Shown: positions 59,880 to 64,000 of the stretch, piece after piece
How the letters are laid out: each line of letters starts with the position of its first letter
Numbering within the stretch: position 1 is the stretch's first letter
Assembly: GCA_017399035.1 (NCBI GenBank)
Contig: JAFQEM010000009.1
Coordinates: 1-64,000, forward strand
Length of the DNA stretch: 64,000 nucleotides
Reading direction: 5' to 3'
Source: Clostridia bacterium
Lineage (GTDB): Bacteria; Bacillota; Clostridia; Christensenellales; Borkfalkiaceae
Notes under the pieces: generated by a model
Told to the model about the DNA's origin: nothing
Seen by the model: the letters and a program-made list of their open reading frames with translations, nothing else
The model's database searches: none
Translations under genes and position numbers: made by a program

Positions 59880-60842
59880 TTATTCTATGTCAATTACAAT
59901 TTTCATATATTTACAGCACTCTTTCCACTCTTCAACGCTAGTGGGGTCCGTTGGATATTTTTCATAAAGACAACCCACAAAGTCGGTAGGCGTGTTCTTT
60001 GTTTCGTCAGTACCAAACCAACCGCGAACTTCACCTATCCTATATTTATCGGGTTGCGTCCATACCCAACTTGGCGTGGGCCACAATCTTAAAGATGCGT
60101 CAACTGCGTCGTAAACGTCTTTGAGAACACCTGCTTGACCGTGGTGCGCCATTTGAACAATATCACACTTAACCTTATTATTATAGGTTCTTAAAAATCT
60201 TTGACCACTAACTTCGCTTGCGTCGTTTAAGAAAAGGCAAGTTTTACTTTTTCCACCGCTAGCAACAACTTTTATTATGGTAGAATTGCCGTTCACTTGG
60301 TCGTCGTCATCTAAATCGTAAGTCATTAAAATTTCAAAATCTATTCCGTCAACGGTTATAGTAAGTCCTTTTTTTACTGCCTCTGAATTTATTACCGCGC
60401 CGTTAAGTTGGTCATAAAATCTCTTTTGCGTTTTTATTCCGTTAATTTCCGCATAGCGGTCTAAACCTTTCTTTAACAGTTCAAGATTATCTAACCCATA
60501 ATCGTTAGTGCTGAATTTTGTGTTTGCAAAATCGGGAAAATCAAAATAAAAGTTTTTAATTTTATAGTTAGAATTTTCGTCGTATTCTTTGAGCATTGTC
60601 AAAAGTTCGCCGTAATGGTCGTTATGCCCGTGCGATAAAAACCACGCGTCAACTTCAAAATAATCCTTTTCGTTTAAGCCTAAAATGCCCCTTATTGCCC
60701 ACGGCAAAAACGCCTTTTCCATATAAATCATATTTCCGCCGTCAATAATTACTATTTTGTCGTTTGGGGTCTTTATAAGATAAGAATGCATCAAATATCC
60801 TTTGTTAGGAAAGAGTTGATAAATTTCAAATTGCTTTTGCAT
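59880..60842 (-). CDS. MBL-fold metallohydrolase
   Basis: This 320-aa cytoplasmic protein has the metallo-beta-lactamase motif SHGHNDHYG (His71, His73, Asp75, His76) and later metal ligands in LNDASEVSG and MAHHGQAGV. The order resembles the ComEC-type hydrolase domain without membrane parts. Substrate unknown. It is monocistronic with TTGAAT/AATAAT promoter-like elements upstream at about 60.88 kb. Confidence 0.82.
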   Translation of the reverse strand: MQKQFEIYQLFPNKGYLMHSYLIKTPNDKIVIIDGGNMIYMEKAFLPWAIRGILGLNEKDYFEVDAWFLSHGHNDHYGELLTMLKEYDENSNYKIKNFYFDFPDFANTKFSTNDYGLDNLELLKKGLDRYAEINGIKTQKRFYDQLNGAVINSEAVKKGLTITVDGIDFEILMTYDLDDDDQVNGNSTIIKVVASGGKSKTCLFLNDASEVSGQRFLRTYNNKVKCDIVQMAHHGQAGVLKDVYDAVDASLRLWPTPSWVWTQPDKYRIGEVRGWFGTDETKNTPTDFVGCLYEKYPTDPTSVEEWKECCKYMKIVIDIE

Positions 60843-61026
60843 TTTTAATACCGCCTATTCTTTATAATCTTATTATTGCATAAGCGCGTAAAATATTCAA
60901 GGGTAAATAATGATTTTTTATAGGGCTTTTTTTACTTTTTGTGATAAATACACACCATAGCCACAATCGTTTTTTTAAAAACTAAAATAAACATATAAAA
61001 ACATTTTAATTTTTATTAAAATTTAC

Positions 61027-61055
61027 TTGACAACGGCATTGAACTATAGTATTCA
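61027..61055 (+). promoter_or_regulatory. Promoter of the RelB-like gene
   Basis: -35 TTGACA (61027-61032), 17-bp spacer, -10 TATTCA (61050-61055). Confidence 0.65.
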
Positions 61056-61085
61056 AATTATACAATAAATATTTTGGAGGTTTTT

Positions 61086-61670
61086 ATGAGTAAACAAGTT
61101 TTTTTAGACTTAGAAGATGACTTATTTGAACAGGCTAACGACATTTTGGAAAATGTCGGATTAGATTTTCAAAGTGCAACAAAAATGTTTTTAAAAAGAG
61201 TAATAAAAGATGGTACAATATCGTTTCTACTCTCTGAAAAAGCAGAAACTAACTATGATAAGTCCATAACTGAAGCCCATTCTACAACGCCCATTTTATA
61301 TGGGTTCAGTAAGATTGACAAGGGGGATATGACAAAAAGTAAAGCGGTTCGACTATTAGCAAGTAAAGGACATTGGTTGGGAAAAAATGTGACATTTGCC
61401 TCTAAAAATAGGGGTGCATATAATTATTGGGCAAATGTAGAATTTGATATACTATCTACTAATTGGTCACTTATACTTAATGATTGGATTAACAAAGTGG
61501 TATACTTGTTTATAATTCCAGCTCATTCCATAAAAGATAATGAATTAACGCCAAGAAGCGATAAACCTTATTTAATAGATTTGCAGATTATGTATAACGA
61601 TACAACCTTTACTGACAATAGAAGTGGTTATAGTTTTGCCAAGTATTTAGTGGAGAAAATAAACTATTAA
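61086..61670 (+). CDS. RelB/DinJ-like N-terminal domain fused to an unknown domain
   Basis: The ATG at 61086 (MSKQVFLDLEDD) has a perfect GGAGG 5 bases upstream; an earlier ATG at 61074 is in the ribosome site. The 194-aa product starts with a ribbon-helix-helix like RelB/DinJ antitoxins (about 1-50; FEQANDILENVGLDFQSATKMFLKRVIKDG). A C-terminal domain (about 75-194; KSKAVRLLASKGHWLGKNVTF, NYWANVEFDILSTNWSLILND, LIDLQIMYNDTTFTDNRSGYSF) follows that I do not recognise. The gene is more AT-rich than its neighbours and has no RelE-type toxin beside it. A self-contained DNA-binding effector is one possibility. Confidence 0.6.
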   Translation: MSKQVFLDLEDDLFEQANDILENVGLDFQSATKMFLKRVIKDGTISFLLSEKAETNYDKSITEAHSTTPILYGFSKIDKGDMTKSKAVRLLASKGHWLGKNVTFASKNRGAYNYWANVEFDILSTNWSLILNDWINKVVYLFIIPAHSIKDNELTPRSDKPYLIDLQIMYNDTTFTDNRSGYSFAKYLVEKINY

Positions 61671-61744
61671 ATTAGTAAAATGTTAAAAATTGCGCAACAA
61701 AAATATTAAAAGAATATAATTTACAAATTAAGGAGAAAAAATTT

Positions 61745-62134
61745 ATGTTTACCGCCGAACAACTAAAAAAACAATTTGATTTATTTAATCAAGACACCGA
61801 CACCTCTAGGTCATGGACAATGACATATGAAATGCTAGAAAATTATTCTAATGAATATATATCTTTTATTAGAATGGATAGTTCTAATAATTGGCTAGGA
61901 GAACCACATCTTTCCCCGATGACAAAAATGTGGAGCATAATTATTGATATAAAAGAAGATTTTTCTACTTTATTAACCTTGAAAAAACTAATACAAGCAG
62001 GATTTAACATAAAAATTACTAAAGTGAAAAGAGGAAAACATAAAGGAAAATACGGAATAAGAATATATGATATGAAAAAAGAACCAAACCAAACACTTGT
62101 TAAAATACTTTTAGATTTTATTTTCCAAGAATAA
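61745..62134 (+). CDS. Hypothetical protein (129 aa)
   Basis: This AT-rich gene has an AAGGAG site 9 bases before the ATG. The 129-aa product is soluble with a lysine-rich C-terminal half (KITKVKRGKHKGKYGIRIYD). It lies 74 bp after the RelB-like gene in the same direction and is probably co-transcribed. I do not recognise the family. It could be a partner of the preceding protein. Confidence 0.55.
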   Translation: MFTAEQLKKQFDLFNQDTDTSRSWTMTYEMLENYSNEYISFIRMDSSNNWLGEPHLSPMTKMWSIIIDIKEDFSTLLTLKKLIQAGFNIKITKVKRGKHKGKYGIRIYDMKKEPNQTLVKILLDFIFQE

Positions 62135-62200
62135 TTTTTTGCCGTCTTCCGCTAGGAAATCAGAACTGGCACGGTTCGACTTTCGTTACGACAGTAACGC

Positions 62201-62237
62201 AAAAAGAGCAAATAACTTTTAGTTACTTGCTCTTTTT
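62201..62237. terminator. Terminator hairpin after the 129-aa gene
   Basis: AAAAAGAGCAAATAAC and GTTACTTGCTCTTTTT form a 16-bp stem (one wobble). A second small stem CGTTAC/GTAACG lies just before it (62184-62199). Confidence 0.8.
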
Positions 62238-62252
62238 GTTGGTGCCGCTGGC
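62234..62252 (-). repeat. Duplicate of the tRNA-Leu 3' end
   Basis: These 19 bases are identical to 62430-62448, which contain the encoded CCA, the discriminator base, and the 3' acceptor strand of tRNA-Leu. The rest of a tRNA is missing. It resembles an attachment-site remnant or a fragment of a lost second tRNA copy. Confidence 0.65.
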
Positions 62253-62402
62253 TCGTCAAAGTACGACCTTTAATTTGCTTTTTCACATAAAAAGCAAGAT
62301 TTTTCAGTCGGCTTTTCCTCTTCCCAAAAAATCTTTTGCGTTGCAAAATTTTTTTCGGGACACCCTATAATTATCAACTCCGCCCAAATTAACACACAAC
62401 AA

Positions 62403-62431
62403 AATAAGACAGGTGCAAAACCTGTCTTATT
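62403..62431 (-). terminator. Terminator of tRNA-Leu
   Basis: AATAAGACAGGT and ACCTGTCTTATT pair perfectly around a 5-base loop directly after the tRNA on the minus strand. Confidence 0.85.
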
Positions 62432-62435
62432 TTGT

Positions 62436-62522
62436 TGGTGCCGCTGGCCGGAGTCGAACCGGCACGGTATCACTACCACTGGATTTTGAGTCCAGCGCGT
62501 CTGCCAATTTCACCACAGCGGC
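62436..62522 (-). tRNA. tRNA-Leu (CAA anticodon)
   Basis: The minus-strand sequence folds as a class II tRNA with acceptor GCCGCTG/CAGCGGC, anticodon stem CTGGA/TCCAG with loop CTCAAAA (anticodon CAA), a long variable arm (GGTAGTGATACC) and T arm GCCGGTTCGACTCCGGC. The CCA end is encoded (62436-62438). Confidence 0.95.
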
Positions 62523-62670
62523 AAATATATTTGATTATTTGTTGCAAATTAAACGTATTTTTGTTAAAATTAAATGGTAAAATCTATTTATCTTAAACAC
62601 TTAACGCTCACTTGCTATAAGATAATATCATAATTTTTGATAAATAGCAAGCGATTGAATAGGATTTTTT

Positions 62671-64000
62671 ATGGAAAAGTTAGTTTTAATTGACGGAAAC
62701 AGTTTAATAAACCGCGCTTTTTACGCAATGCCTTTGCTCACCACTAAAATAGGCGTACCGACTAACGCTGTTTACGGTTTTATGAATATGTTTTTTAAAA
62801 TGCTTGGGGAAATAAAGCCCAAATACGTTGCGGTTGCTTTTGACCTTAAAGCCCCAACGTTTAGGCACAAACTATATTCAGAATATAAAGGCACTAGAAA
62901 ACCTATGCCCGACGAACTTCGCCCACAAATACCACTTCTTAAAGACCTTTTGAGGCTTATGGGGGTTACCGTTATGGAAAAAGAAGGGTCAGAGGCGGAC
63001 GACATTATAGGCACGGTTGCAAAACACACCTCTATTCAAACGATAATTTTTACAGGCGATAAAGACTCTTTTCAACTTGTAGATAACGAAACGGAAGTTC
63101 ACTTTACTAAACGCGGAATTACCGATACAGACGTTTACAACGACAAGAATTTTACAGAAAAGACGGGGCTTGTTCCAAAACAAATTATAGAACTAAAAGC
63201 ACTTATGGGTGATGCGTCTGACAATATCCCCGGCATAAGTGGTGTTGGCGAAAAAACGGCAATAAGTCTTTTGCAATCTTACGGCGACCTCGACGGTGTT
63301 TATGCAAACGTTGACAACATTAAAGGCAAACTTCAAGAAAAAGTTATAAACGGAAAAGAATCAGCCTATCTATCTAAAACCCTTGCAACCATAGATTGTG
63401 ATTGTGGGGTGGACACCGACGTTAGTAAAATGACAATTTCTTTGCCTTTTAGTTCGTGCGTTCGCAAACGTTTTGTTGAATTAGAATTTAAAACTTTATA
63501 TAAAAAAGACGAGTGGTTTGTTGAATCTGAAGATAAAGACGATATTCCCGACGACCAAACCCCCGTTTTTAGTCAAGTAAAAACCGTTACGGTTGAAGAT
63601 TTAACTAACATAGAAGAAAAAATTACAGACAAAATTGCAATAACGTTTAACGAAACTGCATTAAACTTTTCAGATGGCAAAACAGAATACGTTATTCCTA
63701 TCCGCAAAACTTTGTTTGACGAAGGCTTTATGCTCTCTGAAGTTTTGCGCGCATTCACGCAGTGTTTTACGGGCAAAAATACGCTTATAGTATACAACAA
63801 AAAAGAAATAAAACACTTTTTGAAAAATAATGCGGATATTTATCTTTCCGCCCCTTGCGAAGACGTTTCTATTATAAAATATCTTGCGGATTTTTCTGGA
63901 AAAGCAGAAACTTTTGACGACTTGTTGCTTGAATATGACTTGCCCCGCACCGCCCCTGCGTCTTCGCTTTATTTTACCTATCAAACGCTTTTGAAAAAAC
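62671..64000 (+). CDS. polA: DNA polymerase I, N-terminal part (partial)
   Basis: The gene starts at ATG 62671 with AGGA upstream and runs off the right edge after 443 codons. The 5'-3' exonuclease domain (1-285) shows LIDGNSLINRAFYA, the Mg-binding FDLKAPTFRH, YKGTRKPMPDELRPQ, EADDIIGT and GDKDSFQLV, then GDASDNIPGISGVGEKTA. The following region (about 310 on) is the inter-domain, 3'-5' exonuclease-like part, in which the usual catalytic FDTET motif is not evident, as in other clostridial enzymes. It joins replication and repair in the cytoplasm. Confidence 0.96.
   Translation, partial: MEKLVLIDGNSLINRAFYAMPLLTTKIGVPTNAVYGFMNMFFKMLGEIKPKYVAVAFDLKAPTFRHKLYSEYKGTRKPMPDELRPQIPLLKDLLRLMGVTVMEKEGSEADDIIGTVAKHTSIQTIIFTGDKDSFQLVDNETEVHFTKRGITDTDVYNDKNFTEKTGLVPKQIIELKALMGDASDNIPGISGVGEKTAISLLQSYGDLDGVYANVDNIKGKLQEKVINGKESAYLSKTLATIDCDCGVDTDVSKMTISLPFSSCVRKRFVELEFKTLYKKDEWFVESEDKDDIPDDQTPVFSQVKTVTVEDLTNIEEKITDKIAITFNETALNFSDGKTEYVIPIRKTLFDEGFMLSEVLRAFTQCFTGKNTLIVYNKKEIKHFLKNNADIYLSAPCEDVSIIKYLADFSGKAETFDDLLLEYDLPRTAPASSLYFTYQTLLKK

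Noticed and set aside
61086..62448. Complete integrative element at tRNA-Leu
   Set aside because: No integrase, and the AT-rich genes lie outside the 196-bp interval between the two tRNA ends; only a remnant can be argued.
62152..62479. Two short minus-strand frames over the tRNA and its duplicated end
   Set aside because: They overlap tRNA-Leu and terminators and have no coding pattern.

Overview
The window is about 64 kb of low-GC bacterial chromosome. Directly visible are the 5' end of a 16S rRNA gene on the minus strand (left edge), a T-box, a lysine riboswitch, CotF-like spore-coat proteins, the FakA/FakB fatty-acid kinase pair, GTP-dependent PEP carboxykinase and a QueT transporter. 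This points to Bacillota, class Clostridia. Placement near the uncultured gut Christensenellales-type lineages is inference; the 16S fragment would settle it. No transposase, integrase, prophage or CRISPR array is visible. The accessory content consists of toxin-antitoxin genes, hairpin repeats and carbohydrate-catabolic clusters.

Layout. 1-1.2 kb: 16S rRNA and two near-consensus rRNA promoters. 1.2-2.1 kb: a HigB/HigA toxin-antitoxin cassette enclosed by two copies of a 66-67 bp terminator. 2.1-5.5 kb: a secreted 1069-aa repeat protein preceded by an overlooked 46-codon gene. 5.7-8.6 kb: UDP-galactopyranose mutase, an aminotransferase and an Lrp-type regulator. 8.7-12.9 kb: small membrane and hypothetical proteins, QueT with a structured leader, and a lysine-riboswitch-controlled NhaC-type transporter carrying a six-CxxC insert. 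12.9-13.3 kb: an array of about twelve hairpins. 13.3-17.0 kb: a GH2 enzyme, a degenerate ATPase and a uracil-DNA-glycosylase-fold protein. 17-21.5 kb: FakB/FakA and a two-component system. 21.7-26 kb: an AraC-controlled operon of AtuA/DUF1446, DUF4387 and a two-subunit class I fumarase/tartrate dehydratase. 26-30.6 kb: an ACT-ACT-MBL fusion and an XRE-cupin-AMP-ligase fusion behind tandem structured repeats and a T-box. 30.7-35.2 kb: small unknown proteins, an ECF sigma/secreted peptidase/anti-sigma-like operon, MaoC and CotF-like proteins. 35.3-40.1 kb: two Gfo/Idh/MocA oxidoreductases, two sugar phosphate isomerase/epimerase-family proteins and an AraC regulator. 40.1-55.1 kb: a Gram-positive glycan-utilisation locus (esterase, DUF4838 hydrolase, two ABC permeases, binding lipoprotein, DUF4091 lipoprotein, two binding lipoproteins) with a divergent AraC regulator. 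55-64 kb: PEP carboxykinase, a NahK-like sugar kinase, an MBL hydrolase, two AT-rich accessory genes, tRNA-Leu(CAA) and the start of polA.

The most notable link is between two distant loci. The promoter of the 5.3-kb surface protein and the promoter of the 40-54 kb glycan operon align without gaps over 80 bp. Both keep the same -10/-35 layout and a nearly identical 27-bp upstream box. The proteins they drive share a repeated domain of about 150-200 residues that I do not recognise. I infer one regulon, probably run by the AraC protein at 54.2 kb, that deploys a shared glycan-binding module. Three separate AraC-family regulators each sit divergently beside a catabolic operon, so the window looks like the genome of a fibre- or mucin-degrading gut bacterium.
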